Shown here in pieces: positions 23,901 through 36,126 of a DNA stretch of 64,000 nucleotides. The DNA is from Trifolium pratense. Its lineage: Eukaryota > Streptophyta > Magnoliopsida > Fabales > Fabaceae. The notes beneath the pieces are model-generated. The model was not told the DNA's origin and ran no database searches. It saw nothing but the letters and a program-made list of their open reading frames with translations. The translations under genes and the position numbers were made by a program. Numbering within the stretch: position 1 is the first letter of the stretch; each line of letters opens with the position of its first letter. The stretch is from contig NC_060059.1 in the NCBI RefSeq assembly GCF_020283565.1, positions 10,609,501-10,673,500 of the forward strand, in the 5' to 3' direction.

Positions 23901-25406
23901 ATATCAAATAAACATCATTCTAAAATAAACTACAAATATCAATAATTAGTTCGTTTAGTGGTGATTGATGCAATGATGCTGAACTTGGCATGAAAGATTA
24001 CGGTCCGATTCTCCACAACTGCGATTGGAAGGAGACTGAAACCAATTGCTACCAGATAATATGAGCTAGATACTAGTGAAAACAAAAAACTATAAGTGAG
24101 TCTCTCCTTGATTTTCTAACTTAACATTAGTGGTGCTAATTTTATATTTATAAACTAATAGTAATAGTAGTATATAGAAATCCAATCTCAAAGATTGCTT
24201 TGCTAAGGAGGGACAAAGGATTGAATTAATCTCCACAAGCCGACATCAGCAGAAAGAAAGAAACTTTTCTAGACTAAATCTTCATAGGATCAACCAAGTG
24301 AAAATTAAATAAAAAATGTTTATGATCAAATGTTGTTTTTTTGAAGCATGTATTGTAGTCCACTATAGCCAGCCGTTTATGTTTCAATATTAAGATATTG
24401 TAAATTATGAAGAACGTGCTAGAACAAGGAAGCAAAACCTATATACAGTGCATATTACTAATTATTTATAGTGTATATCCATTTAGGAATTAGGATATAT
24501 GAAGGTGAAGCCAAAATGTGGGGAAAGAAATCAAATGTTGAGTATGAGTCTTACTTTATCTAATAGTGCTTAGACGAGATGTTACGGATTAATTCTAGTT
24601 TAATCAAGGTCTATGATACGAACAAGAGAGGGAGGTTCCTTATGAAGCAATTCCAAAGAACATTTTTGGTGTGTTTAGATTGAGTTGATTATAACTATCA
24701 AGATGAGATAGTTTGTATGAGTTGGTCTGTCAAGTTCGCTAAAATATAAGATATTTGAGTATAATATTTTGCGTCCAAACTTTTTTTGGACTTTTTTATC
24801 CCATTTGAAAAAAATCCGTTATAAAAATGGGCTAGTCAGTATGAACCACAGGTAGTTTGTGATCTATTAAGGGCAAAGTAATCTATTTTGACAGCTTTAC
24901 ATTAAGTAATTGAAAATTCGAGGAAAATTAGAATTTTAGGTAATTTGAATGTTTCAACTAAATTGTCTATATTTTTAATTATTGTTTTGTTTGTATAAAT
25001 AAGTTCTTCATTCTTAAACTTTGTCGAACTAATTTATAATATTTATAAATTTTTAATAAATTTATAAATATATACGATGATTCAAAATGAAACTTTGATG
25101 TTTAGAAGTTGAAAACCAATTTCAAAATTCTAAAAATTTAGGAACCAGCTTATAGGGATCAATTTGGAATTTTTAAAAATTTAAAGTGGCCATTTGAATT
25201 TTTTTGAACCTATTTGCAAAATCTGAAAAATATAGGGACCGATTTGCAAGAATCAGAAGGATCAATTTGATATTCACAGTGTATATAAGGAAATTCAAAT
25301 TCTTATAGTCTTTTGGTGGTGGTAATTGAAATTCTTTACTTGTACATCATAGAATTAGTCTATCATTTTGTAGTTCTTAATTAATTTAATTAATGTACAA
25401 TTTAAG
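20934..25406. other. gene-poor spacer, left part
   Basis: No coding region supported. It contains a MITE-like hairpin at 22746-22878 and a short dispersed repeat near 23950-24070 (acggtccgattctccac). The 74-codon open frame at 21973-22197 has no recognisable motif. Any non-coding RNA here would have to be shown by transcript data. Confidence 0.5.
22746..22878. mobile_element. small MITE with cactgaccgtgtaaa-type ends
   Basis: The left end cactgaccgtgtaaattac and the inverse of the right end (attgatggtgtaaagtaa) are imperfect inverted repeats about 130 bp apart. This is related to the element in intron 2 of the SMXL3-like gene. Confidence 0.45.
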
Positions 25407-25419
25407 ATGATTGTACATT

Positions 25420-25495
25420 AAGCCACTAGGTTTGGTCGTAGTACTCTATAGGTCTTGGGTTCGATCTTCAGCTTATTGTAAACAAAAAAAAGAAA
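25420..25495 (+). mobile_element. internally deleted tRNA-derived SINE with exact 13-bp target duplication
   Basis: Same family as 15315-15406 (aagccactaggtttggtc, then taggtcttgggttcgat), but about 18 bp are missing. The loss removes most of the A box and the segment after it. The tail is A-rich. The 13-bp repeat atgattgtacatt flanks it exactly at 25407-25419 and 25496-25508. Confidence 0.85.
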
Positions 25496-27999
25496 ATGAT
25501 TGTACATTGTTGATTGTACTAGCTAGTCCACACACATACACATCCCAACGGCTAAAAGGTTCTTTAAAAACCAAAGAGATCAAAGATATTGCATCAGTCG
25601 TTGTGGACACTTTAAAATCTTACAAAACTAACATGATCTAAAAATCATTACAATCGAAAAAAGGTAAAGATAAAGAGAAGAATTTGATCAAAAGCATCAT
25701 GACCCCACTAATTGCATGTATTCTTTTTAGGGGTCATATTAACGCTCTAAAGCATTCAAAATTTGTTCTTACTTTTCAAAGCCAATACAATAAAACATCT
25801 TTGAAAATATATTATTCATCATTCTCACCTTAGTTACATTATGTATGGCCCATAACACCTCAAACTTTTTAGGCAAGTGAGATAGATAGTGGCATATGAG
25901 ATTGGCATGGAGACAAAGTTTCCACATATTTAAGCTTTTGCAGTCTTTAGTAAAGAGTTAAAAAAATTAATAAAAAAAAAAGTGATTAACTTGGAATGGC
26001 TTTTACCTTTATGTGTAGAAGGCCATCTCCTCTTTTAAGTTTCTCTCTTCTTTTCTACTACAAGGGAATTTTTTTTGCATGAAAGTAAGGGATTTCTTGG
26101 ATCTAGAACTCTCAATAATCAGTGTATAATTTTGGACATAGACACATTCATTTATAGCATTAGTTATTAGTGACCTTGGATCCTTCAACATATTGGAAAT
26201 GGAATGGTCTCTATTCTAAAGGCTGAGAAATTAGAGAGATGACCAGTCAAAAAGATTAATGTTATGTCATGGAAGTTAACAAGAATGGGTGGAAAATAAA
26301 GTTTAATACCATGATGATATCATACACATTTATGGTCCTTTCTTATTTTGGGCTTAATTAGAATATGACAAAAATTCCTTTAAAAAAAATGAAAGAATAT
26401 GACAAAATTATGAGTCTTCGAGAAAATATAGGTAACGCAACTAACTTTTTTTTCTCTTTCTTTAATGTATTTCATGATATCCTTCAAGTTTTAACCAATA
26501 AAGTTTACCAAATTGCACACTTTAAGATTCATTTGTAAGTGGTTACATTGTAAAATAGTAAATACTGTAGTTTTGCAAATAGATGTTGAATCTTACAACT
26601 AAAAATTGTGTTGATATTTTAAGTGTGAGTTGAGTCCTACAACGGATGAAAAGATGCTGAACATTTTATAAGTAAGATGACTCATAAATCTAATGTCTTA
26701 AGATTTTTTGGTAAAAGTGTGATGTTCAACTCACTTATATAGTTATTCAAGGCTCAATGTGATAATTCTCAAACCTCCCCATCACCCAACAAATTGTTCC
26801 TCGCAAAAAGATGATAGAGCTATTTGAAGAGTGTACGGATTATAATATTTGAATTTAAGTATTAGTAACTGCGTTACAAGAAGAGAATTTGACTCCATCA
26901 CCACTTAGAAATTAACTGTGTTACAAGAAGAGAATCTGACTCCATATGCTTATGATTATTCAATCAATTTTTTAAGTTATCAAATTATAGGTATCAAGTG
27001 TTTTTACTGATGTTTAGCATTAGTTAATCGCTGTCGAAGAATCTAGGAGACACATAAAATAAATTCTCTCTTTTCAACCGAATTTTTTTCATACGCAAGA
27101 GCTGGAGGTCATATCACTTAAGGGATCCAAAACTCTTATACCATTTGTATTAGTATTATTCACTTATGTGTGTGAGTTTATGATGGTTTTGTCATATCGT
27201 CTGTGTACCAAAATATATATATAATTCGCATTTTATTACATTATCCGATATAAAAAATAAAATAAAAAATACGTCTCCCATAGAATTTATTTTATTCTTT
27301 TTTTTTTCTTGCAATGTGCTATGTGGTTAAGAGTCTTGAAATAACTAAGTGATTAGAAATAGTTAATGAACTCCACTAAAGAACGAATCATTTAAAAGAA
27401 CATGCGTTTAATCTTAGAAGGAATAATTATTAGTCAACTTTACTTATCTTCCAACTAAACTTTAGATTACCAAACCCCTCTTCTCCCGAAAATCGGAGGG
27501 TTAACACACAAAAAAATCTTCATATTTCAATATTATCACCATGTTTTTTACAGTCATGAAATTTATCAGTTAACCTATTCTCTTTTATCTTATACACATC
27601 TAAATTTACCTAAATCATGCAAAACTTTAGTGTGCCTGCTCTGTACGACTACTTTTTATTTTTGACAAAGCTCCATATGATTAGTTATTCAGCTAAGATC
27701 AAGCAGGAGAGCAAGTAAGCTAAATAATAAGTTTGGTGAATGTTTTATCTATGAACATTCAAAAAATGAGTTAATTTTGATGCATCTCTTTGACATATTA
27801 AATGATTTCCGATTTAATGTTATATTCTATATATATGATCTATGTTATAGTATCTTTCAATTCAACGGTCTATTTTGTAATACAATTATCATGTAAAGAG
27901 TTATCGAAGGTGTCATATTTTTAAGTTTGATACCTTGATGTTATTTGATCCTAACCCTTGTTAAAAAGATAATTAACTTTCTTACACAATCTAAAAAAC

Positions 28000-28152
28000 A
28001 CTTCTTCTATAACAAAAATAAACAAACAGACCCTATAATTCTCCATTATCTTAACTGATCAATCAAACACAATATCTAAAAAGAACTTTTCCTATAACAA
28101 AGTTAAACAAACAGACCCTGTAATTCTCCATTATCCTAACTGCTCAATCAAG
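28000..28152. repeat. two-copy direct repeat, about 65 bp each
   Basis: Both copies share ctataacaaa, aaacaaacagaccct and taattctccattatc...aactg.tcaatcaa. They start near 28014 and 28096, which gives a spacing of about 82 bp. Confidence 0.7.
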
Positions 28153-28461
28153 GTTTTCCTTGAGATGACAAAGTAGACAATGCTTGTTTGAGTAAGTGCA
28201 AATCACTTTACACTTGCCTGGTTAAAAATATGTGTGAACATGTTAAAGATAAGAGCATGACTTAACCATACACCAATCCCAATATCACTAACTAAAGTAA
28301 ATTGAAAGTGACTTTTCACACTTTAACATACATTATGACGAGGGAAATCCATTTTCACTCCATCTTATCTATCTTTCCACATTATATTAACTTCAACATT
28401 TCACCAAATGATCTAGTGTATCTTTGGAAAGTAATAAAACCACGGTGACATACAGCATTTA

Positions 28462-28588
28462 CTTAGTGTATGTTTGATATCACGGTGAGTATGTCATAAT
28501 CACAACAACGAACTGTGGTTTTACAGAAACTACACGTGTAGTTCTACCAAATTGCAGTGGTTCACCGTGATACCAAACATAGGCTTAG
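28462..28588. mobile_element. hairpin MITE-like element, about 127 bp
   Basis: The left arm (tagtgtatgtttgatatcac, then ggtga) and the inverse of the right arm (taagcctatgtttggtatca, then cggtga) pair over about 26 bp. They are separated by about 75 bp. Confidence 0.5.
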
Positions 28589-29165
28589 AAGCTAGCATTA
28601 CCAACTTCAAAACCACAGCACGTTTAGCCTTACTTATTGCAGTTCCAAATAGGCTATTGATTTTGATATGTTCAATAGAATTTGATTCTAATTTGAACTT
28701 ACGATGTGTAGCTTTTAACTTCAAACGTGATTTTTATACTCAAGATTATTGTTCAACTAACTTTTATACATTCAACTCACATTTAAGGAAGATCAATTTT
28801 ACAAAATCAATTCATTCATAATCAAGCCAAACACACATTTGAAAACCATAGACAAGCTAAGAATCAAACTAGTAAGAAACACCAAAAGATATTAAGAAAC
28901 ACCATATACAAAGAGTATGGTATTAATATGCTTTGAATTATAAATACAAATAGGAGATAACTTGGTTGATAGTTGATACTTATCTGGGATTCAGAACTTT
29001 GTGTTGCACAAATTAAGTTCTACAGAAAAGTTCAGCATTCATCAAAGCTACAAGTACGAATAAACACGATAACACATGACTTTGCAGTCAACACCAGTAT
29101 AAAGTCTCATGTACAGATTCGTGTACAATAAAACTCTTAAGATATTTGCAATGAGTTCTATTTAT

Positions 29166-32100
29166 TCACACAGTCGGGTCCTTCCCAAACCTCATAAACA
29201 CATGAGTTGCCAGCATTGATCCCCTGCGAGTCATTTCTGCAACTCGGCCAAGCAATGGCAGCTTTACTGTTTCTCGATTAGAGATTGGTTTTTTGTCCCA
29301 CCTATTTGGTGTAAATATAAAATTTAGTCACCCAGGAGGAATTATTATTGCCTACATTTTTTATAAAGAATAAATGAAATATTTACCTAAGCCATAAGGA
29401 ACTATTGTTCACAATTTTACACCGCCATCCAACAAGAACTCATCATATTGCTATGTATGCAAATATTGTAACCGTTTTTCGAAAATACCAGTAAGAAGTC
29501 AATTTTTATTAGATGCCGGTGTAAGGCTAATTTACACTGATGGTGCATGTCCCCTTTTCGGCTAAAGATGTTATTCCACGTCTTTCTAACTCTTCCCTTA
29601 ATTTTCCAAAAAAAAAAAAAAAACAGCTGGTTCAGGAGATTAATACATACCAGTCCTCATGGCGAACAACTTTACCCTCGTCAACAGACAACCTGATTAG
29701 CGATACCATCTCTATATCCTTCCCCAAGATTTTATAGTGTTGCTTATTGTCAATTAATATCTGCATACATCCATGAATTTGGATTTTCTACTAAGAGATC
29801 AAGAAAGCACTTGTACTTTGAGTAGAGCAAAACATTGACATGCTACAATAAGTGACCGCAGATTTACTAACCTCTCCTTTTCCTGGTGAAACCATCTTTT
29901 CTTCAACACTGTATTCTACAATCTTTGACTCACTAAATACCTAAGATATAAGGTGATAAAAGAAAGTTGGGAATATGCTAAACATTTGAAAGAAAAGGAT
30001 AAAAGAAAAGGACGCAGATCCGAATTTGACAAGCTTGAAGCAAAATGAAGATCAACACGAAAAAAAGAGACAAAATAGTGATCAGCAAGAGGTAATGAAA
30101 ACCTTAGGAAGAGAATAGAATGCTGATTTGATCTGCTGCACCCTGCAGTATCATCATGTTAAATTACGTAAGTCAATTTATCCTTCTACTTAGCAATTTT
30201 CATTGCTTCCTTGAATGGTGAATACAAGAATTTCAAAAAACCAGAAATCTAGACAGTTTATCAAGAAATAAAACATAATTTGAATAGTGTAAAAATAGCC
30301 CTTGACAGGTTCTATGCAAAGACATGTTACACGCATATAATGGGAAAAGGCCATGTTCAAAATATTGGCAAATTTGGAAATTCTTCCTTCCTAATCTATG
30401 TAAATGCACATTGGGACACCGGATTTAGGATTACTAATTGTACAAAATGGCTTCTAGATTTGGTTAGGGGCTGAATCTTTATCATGGTAAGATGGTAACA
30501 TAATTTAATAGTAATACCATAACAAGGTAGACATTGTAATTAAAAAATAAAATAAAAAAGTCACTTTGTTTCAATTTAAAATATTCTAAAATGTGGCTGC
30601 ATTTATCCCGTGGTTTCAGCATCAAGAAGCATCGACAACAAACAAACCTCTTTTTGATTGAGATTCCAGGAAAATCTTTAGTACAGAGCAGTTATCACAA
30701 ACTACAATCTCAAGGACAAAGCAGTTTGAACTTTAAAAAATCAATTTAATGTGTTAAATTCACCTTTCCGATGGTTCCACTCGACAGAACAAGCTTAATC
30801 CTTTTGTTTGTTTAATATCATACCAAATGTATAACATTATACAACATTATCCATGGCATTTAGCCTGCTAATTTCATGAAAATCGAAGAGGCAATAACAA
30901 AATTAAATGCATACCCATGTGCACGCATAAGGGGATCCTCAAAGGAAGCATTTGGGGCATAAATTTCAAAATCACGAGCCGTGGCACATGATCCATATCT
31001 GAAATACCACATCAACATCCATGCATACAATAAGAATACCTAAACAACATTACTTGAAAAGAAAGCCTATAACCATAAGTAGTAAGAACCATATAAGACA
31101 TGTCTTGAAAATCTTGCATAATCCAAACTAGAGAGCAGATACGACGTGCTACATAGATTATTTATAATATGATACTAGACTAGTACAAATCGACCCGATG
31201 AAGAACAAACGTCTACACCTTAACAGGTTTGACGCTTGGTGGACTAGTATGGATGACCATACCATCGAACTATTTTACACTTTGACCACCTTAATATGTT
31301 TAGCTCAGTTGGATCATCCAAGCCACGTTGAGGCCCACCTTCAGCATGCCTAGTTCAGCTGGATTAGTTCAGCTGGATCATTCAGATCACGCTGAACTCC
31401 ACCTTCAATGTGCCTAGCTCAACTGGATCATCTAGGTCACGCTGAGCCCCGCCTTCAGCATGCCTAGCTCAACTGGATTATCCAAGTCACGCTGAGCCCC
31501 GCCTTCAGCATACCTAGCTCAACTGAATTACCCATGTCAAGTCATGCTGAGCTCCACCTTCAACATGCATGGCTCAGCTCTATCATCCAGGTCATGCTGA
31601 GCTCCTCTTTGGTCAAATACACCAAGCACATATTTGGTAAAACTATGCAAGCACGTGTCCTGTACAAGGATAATGACGTGAGCAACGATGCTCCAGTTCA
31701 ATGTGTCCTACAGTACCATGTGTTTTGTACAGACGAGCTGGACATGGTCTCATAAGCATAACTTATTGGGCTTGGACATTCAGGAAAGGCCCGGAAGGAA
31801 TGAACTATAAAAGAAGGAATCCAACTTTTCGCACCCCCTGAATATCCTCGATCACACCCTGAAATTACCAAACTAACCATCTCGCTTTCTAGGATGCGGA
31901 CACTTTTTTGCACTCTAATTAGCGGGTGTCAATATTTTTAGCTCAAATCCACCCCCTAGAATGAAAAAATCATGAAAAAAGGAGTTCGCATTCTTGAAAG
32001 CGAACTCAGCTGCAATTTGCATTCTAGAAAGCGAACTGACTGCAGTTTGCTATCTAGAAAGCGAACTCAGTTGTAGTTCGCATTCTAGAAAGCGAACTCA

Positions 32101-32321
32101 GCTGGAGTTTGCATTATAGAAAGCGAACTCTTCCCCCCCCCCCCCCATTTTTTCTATTTACACACTTGCTTTCTAAGCGGCGAGAGGGTAAAATGGGGTT
32201 TTCAGAGGTGACCATGACTGGGCGGGGGGGCCAGAAGTAAAACTCTAAAAGAAGACACTTAAGAAACAAAGTGGATCCATTTTTTCAGAGTGCTATTGGA
32301 ATCCCTTCTCAAGTAGAATGA

Positions 32322-32371
<50 letters not shown>

Positions 32372-33010
32372 TCAGGATCCGTTGACACCAACTAGTTTGA
32401 CACCAAATGTTACACCTCTCAATAACGTTTTAACCGATATAAATTTTATAAAATCCACCGTTGGATTGAAAGTTTACATCATATAGATCATTTGTGTAAA
32501 ATTTCAAATAAATCCAAAATCATTTGATATGTTATTGAGATACATCAAAATTAACGGTTTTTGTATTTTTTTAAATGCCGTTAATCTTTATGTGTCTCAA
32601 TAGCATATCAAATGATTTTGGATTTGTCTGAAATTTTACACAAATGATCTATATGATGTAAACTTTCAATCCAACGGTGAATTTTATAAAATTTATATCG
32701 GTTAAAACGTTATTGAGAGGTGTAACATTTGGTGTCAAACTAGTTGGTGTCAACGGATCCTGACTCATATATATATATATATATTGTGGTGATTTAGAGA
32801 GAGTGAGAGAAAGAGAGCTTACAAACGGAGAAGATGAGGAATAATGGAATCAGCAAAAGACTTTTTAGCACCGGAATCAAACACTTCTTTGAAACTGATA
32901 TCTTTTCCTTGAAATGAAATTGAAAAAACAGAAATTGTGAGAATAAATAATAATGATGATGATGATGAAAAAGAATGAACCCTTACTTAGTACTTACCAG
33001 TAGCATCCAT
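29166..33010 (-). CDS. small NTF2-like (SnoaL-like fold) protein, 7 exons, 178 aa
   Basis: Exons: 33010-32998, 32907-32823, 30998-30915, 30142-30103, 29940-29872, 29760-29651, 29301-29166. They sum to 537 nt (178 codons plus TGA), all phases close, and the first exon is only 13 nt. The protein has no signal peptide or membrane segment. The stretch ATARDFEIYAPNASFEDPLM, followed by QIKSAFYSLPKVF and then SESKIVEYSVEE, is the pattern of NTF2/SnoaL-fold proteins: a start helix, then a strand ending in FEDP, then alternating strands. The C-terminus (REDWW-like then RRGSMLATHVFMRF) is probably specific to the plant family. I recognise the fold but not a named gene, and no reaction should be assumed. 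The 1.8-kb second intron is almost entirely mobile DNA. Confidence 0.75.
31170..31816. mobile_element. LTR-like fragment with tandem AGCTCAACTGGATCAT units
   Basis: Between about 31300 and 31600 there are five or so imperfect units of about 55-60 bp. Each has a form of cctagctcaactggatcatc, then ggtcacgctgagcccc. A TATA-like aactataaaa (31803-31812) follows. The same order of tandem units then TATA is found at 44650-45140. This suggests the U3 region of an LTR family, but I could not fix the ends. It lies in intron 2 of the NTF2-like gene. Confidence 0.5.
31808..32254. mobile_element. Mutator-like MITE with a tandem hairpin array, 429 bp
   Basis: The element spans 31817-32245. The 9-bp duplication taaaagaag is exact at 31808-31816 and 32246-32254. 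The ends are a degenerate inverted repeat (gaatccaacttttcgcaccc; inverse of right, gagttttacttctggccccc). From about 31983 to 32130 there are five tandem units of about 30-37 bp, each containing a form of cattctagaaagcgaactc. It is inserted next to the TATA-like site of the LTR-like fragment. Confidence 0.8.
32369..32766. mobile_element. 398-bp foldback element, arms of about 185 bp
   Basis: The left arm begins gagtcaggatccgttgacac, and the right arm is its inverse. The arms differ at only about ten of about 185 positions and are separated by a short A/T-rich loop near 32555-32580. It sits inside a TA dinucleotide run on both sides (32338-32368 and 32767-32784), so the target duplication is hidden. 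It is non-coding, in intron 2 of the NTF2-like gene. Confidence 0.9.
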
Positions 33011-33398
33011 GGCGAATTTTGTGGAAAGACAGAGAGAGAAGTTGAGGAAGTGATGATTATGTGGTGTGCCAAAATAGCATCCATGTCTAACTCTAAAACG
33101 TGTCAAGTTCATTTTGATTGATGTTTATGTTTAGTTTAATTAACTAATAATTAAACAAGAAGGGACTTAACTTACCAGAGGTTCTGTGTTAGTGGTAACT
33201 TGTCCCTCAACGTGGTCATGCCTCCTCCTTCCATCCCTTTCAAATATTCATTCTGAATAGTCAGTCAGTCATCAATTCAATTTCAAATAAAACGGCATCA
33301 GACTCACCCTTAACAGTGACCCAGAGCGTCATTATTAATATTGACATGCATATTGACACCGATGCGTGTCCGACACCGGGATACGCTTAATCCAATGA
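33011..33398. other. upstream region of the NTF2-like gene
   Basis: Contains a dispersed repeat around 33340-33415 with two gtgtccgacaccg phrases. The same family recurs at about 40925-41065 and 62430-62480. No gene seen. Confidence 0.5.
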
Positions 33399-34030
33399 GT
33401 GTCCGACACCGTGTCTTTTCATGTTGATTTGATGGGAGCTATTTTGGCTATTGAAATTGTTTTTGATAAGAGTTGGCATCATCTTTGGCTAGAAATTGTG
33501 TGCAACCCCATATTATCATGTGGACTCTTCACAACCGATGGAGAAATTGTGTGCATCTTCTTTCACAAATGGATTTCAAAGTTAGCCACATTTTGAGATA
33601 AGAGAATTGTCGTGCTTATAAAATGGTGAACATTGATTTATCTACAAAAAGCTTCACTTAGTGGAATAGTTTGTCTAGCTCTACTTGGAATGATTTCAAT
33701 CACAACCGGCTAAGTTTACCTTTATATAGATTTTGGTTTTGATGATTTTATTGTTTATGTTTGAATCTTTATTTTATCTCTGTAGTCTTTTTTCTTCACC
33801 AAGGCTTTATCACATTGGGTATTCCTTTGTAAGATTTTTAATGGCGCTGAAGACTCTCACACCTTGGGTTTTGGTCTAATTCCCCTGAGGTTCATTTGTA
33901 TCATTCTTATTTTATTTTAATTTAGTATATTTCGCTAGGGTACATTTTAGGTGACTTTTTAGAGTGTCAACATAGTTGGGATGCATGTTGTATTTGTACT
34001 CTTGTGACCTTTATAAAAAATAATAAAATT
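33399..34030 (+). pseudogene. decayed LINE 3' end (RNase H remnant and tail)
   Basis: The frame from 33399 reads HVDLMGAILAIEIVFDKSWH then HLWLEIVCN, which matches the RNase H helix region of plant LINE-type elements (usual form: E..GAI.AIE.A..K.WHHLWLE.DS). Downstream frames are broken. A long T-rich untranslated segment ends near 34030 with an A-rich tail (taaaaaataataaaatt). It has no start and no catalytic set, so it is a dead fragment. Confidence 0.5.
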
Positions 34031-36126
34031 ATCAACGTACATTTTATTTTTATTTCTACATTTTTTTATAATATTGTTTAATTTGATTTAATTTTATCAT
34101 AATTTATTTCAATAAATTTATTATTTTTTAATATCTATTGAATTTACAATATATTTTATTCATTACTTTTTATGTATAGAGTAAATATCTCAAAAAATTA
34201 AATATATAATATCTTTTTATTTTTTGGTTTTTTGTTATATCTAATCTTTGAAACTAAATTTTAAAAATTGCATAAATTATTAGTTACTTCTTTATCTTTT
34301 AACCTCATATTCCAAAATAACTCAAGTATATTATTGACATAAAAAATAACTCAAGTATTGCTCAAGTTATTAGAGATCAAACTTGAATACTCTTGAATAA
34401 GATTTTAATTTGGAACAGAATCTAAAATTGAGAATTTTACTTTTAATTTAGTAGTTTAAATGATACAAATTTTAATTAAAGAAATGACAAAGATGTCATA
34501 ACGTTTAATTTTTTTTAATATTAGATAAATAAAACACAATTTGTTTTCTTCATTTTCATGCGTTAAATATGAGTCTTTAAGTTAGGAATATCATCATCCA
34601 ATTACATGCATAATACCACCAACCAATTACACAATTCCCTCGTTCTCATAATTTAGTCATGCATATTGATCACCAAAACACACACACAAGACACACTCAA
34701 TTATTACATGCATATCACCATCAATATTAGAATTCGTTCTCCTTAATTTTTCAATATATTAGTAACTACATGCATAATCATCTTATTTCTTTTCATATTT
34801 TCTTTTGTATTTTTCTCTTTTCTTTCCTTTCATCTTTTTTCATACACTTAAATAAAAACAATTGTGCAAACATGCGGAGTATATTTCTATTACAAACATA
34901 ACAATATATATATATATATATATATATAATAAATTTATTTTCATCCAATATATATTATATGTATTACTAAAAAAAATATTTGGTGTCTTTTTTAGATATG
35001 GAGTTTTGGGCAGTCGTACATCTCGATCCGTGCTTAGAGTTGTCATTGTTTACATGTCTTTACCATATAAGTTTATTTTGTCTTCATGTATCTATTAAAC
35101 TATTTGTCTTGTGTCTATGCTGGATTTTGTTCCAACCACATAAAAAACAAATATCCCTAAATTGTTTATTTTATATAATTTTATATATGTATAATGAAAT
35201 AATTTTGATGCAAATTTGAATAAATAATTACTAAATCAGACATCTATCTTATCGGTCTGTAACATTGCTTGTTTTTGTGCTTCAACTTTTGATTGCTATT
35301 TTGTTTTGAGCAATGCCACACTCAGCTACAAAGATTTTTTTTTTAAGTTTTTTTTTTTCAGAAATAATTTTCTAAAAAAAAGTTTTACAACCAAAACTAT
35401 TTTAATCTTAAAAGGTTAACTGATTCCTCGTTTAGTGAAATCTAATAATATGTAATAATTTTATTTATTAAATAAATAAAACACAAAACAAAACATATCC
35501 TAAACATATTTTAAACATATCCTTAAAATTGACAACCTTCTATTCATGACAAAAATAAGCAAATTTTATTCCTACTTTTGCATTCGGAATTCTTTTAAGA
35601 GATCCTAAAGATCATCATAAAACATGTCTTATGTTATGGTGAATTTGTTAGTAATTTGGTTAAGGATAGCCAAATTTTTTTGCACACCCCTGGCGGCTGC
35701 ATGTGTCTAACTTATGTCCAACAAAAAAAACATGTCCTTATGTTAGGGTGAATTTATTAATAAAAGATTTTTGTTGCTACTAAAAAAATCAATGGTATTG
35801 TTGGTATTATGAAAATTTGACACCAAAACTTTTTTATTCTCTTTATATATATATATATATATAGGTATAGATTAAAAAAATTAGGCTAGATAAACTAACA
35901 TATTTTACGTACTAGAGAAAACTAACTTACTTTAAATGAATATAATAATAATCAGGGTTTGATCCATGAAATCGCTCATTTAAGACTTAATCTCAGAGCA
36001 CCAACTCAATAATTTGTTCATAACACGCTCATAGGACCTAAGTCATGGAGAAATCTTAAGCAATAAGCGCGCCTATAAGGGGGTCAAAGATCCCAAGAAC
36101 ATTGGATTAAAAAAGCACTTGTGTGA
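34031..36126. other. intergenic, AT-rich, no gene seen
   Basis: TA dinucleotide runs lie at about 34904-34928 and 35844-35862. The short frames at 34840-35219 overlap each other on both strands and are not supported. Confidence 0.55.

Larger units (their letters stand above)
25509..29165. other. gene-poor spacer, right part
   Basis: No coding region supported. It contains two near-identical segments with gttacaagaagagaat (26871-26940), a tandem partial duplication at 28000-28150, and a hairpin at 28462-28588. The 89-codon frame at 28552-28821 overlaps the hairpin and an antisense frame and is not convincing. Confidence 0.5.

Noticed and set aside
28530..28821. Overlapping frames on both strands
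   Set aside because: They overlap a hairpin element; no codon or domain support for either strand.
31983..32130. CRISPR-like array of short repeats
   Set aside because: Units are imperfect and contiguous without unique spacers, they lie in a plant intron, and they are bracketed by a transposon target duplication.
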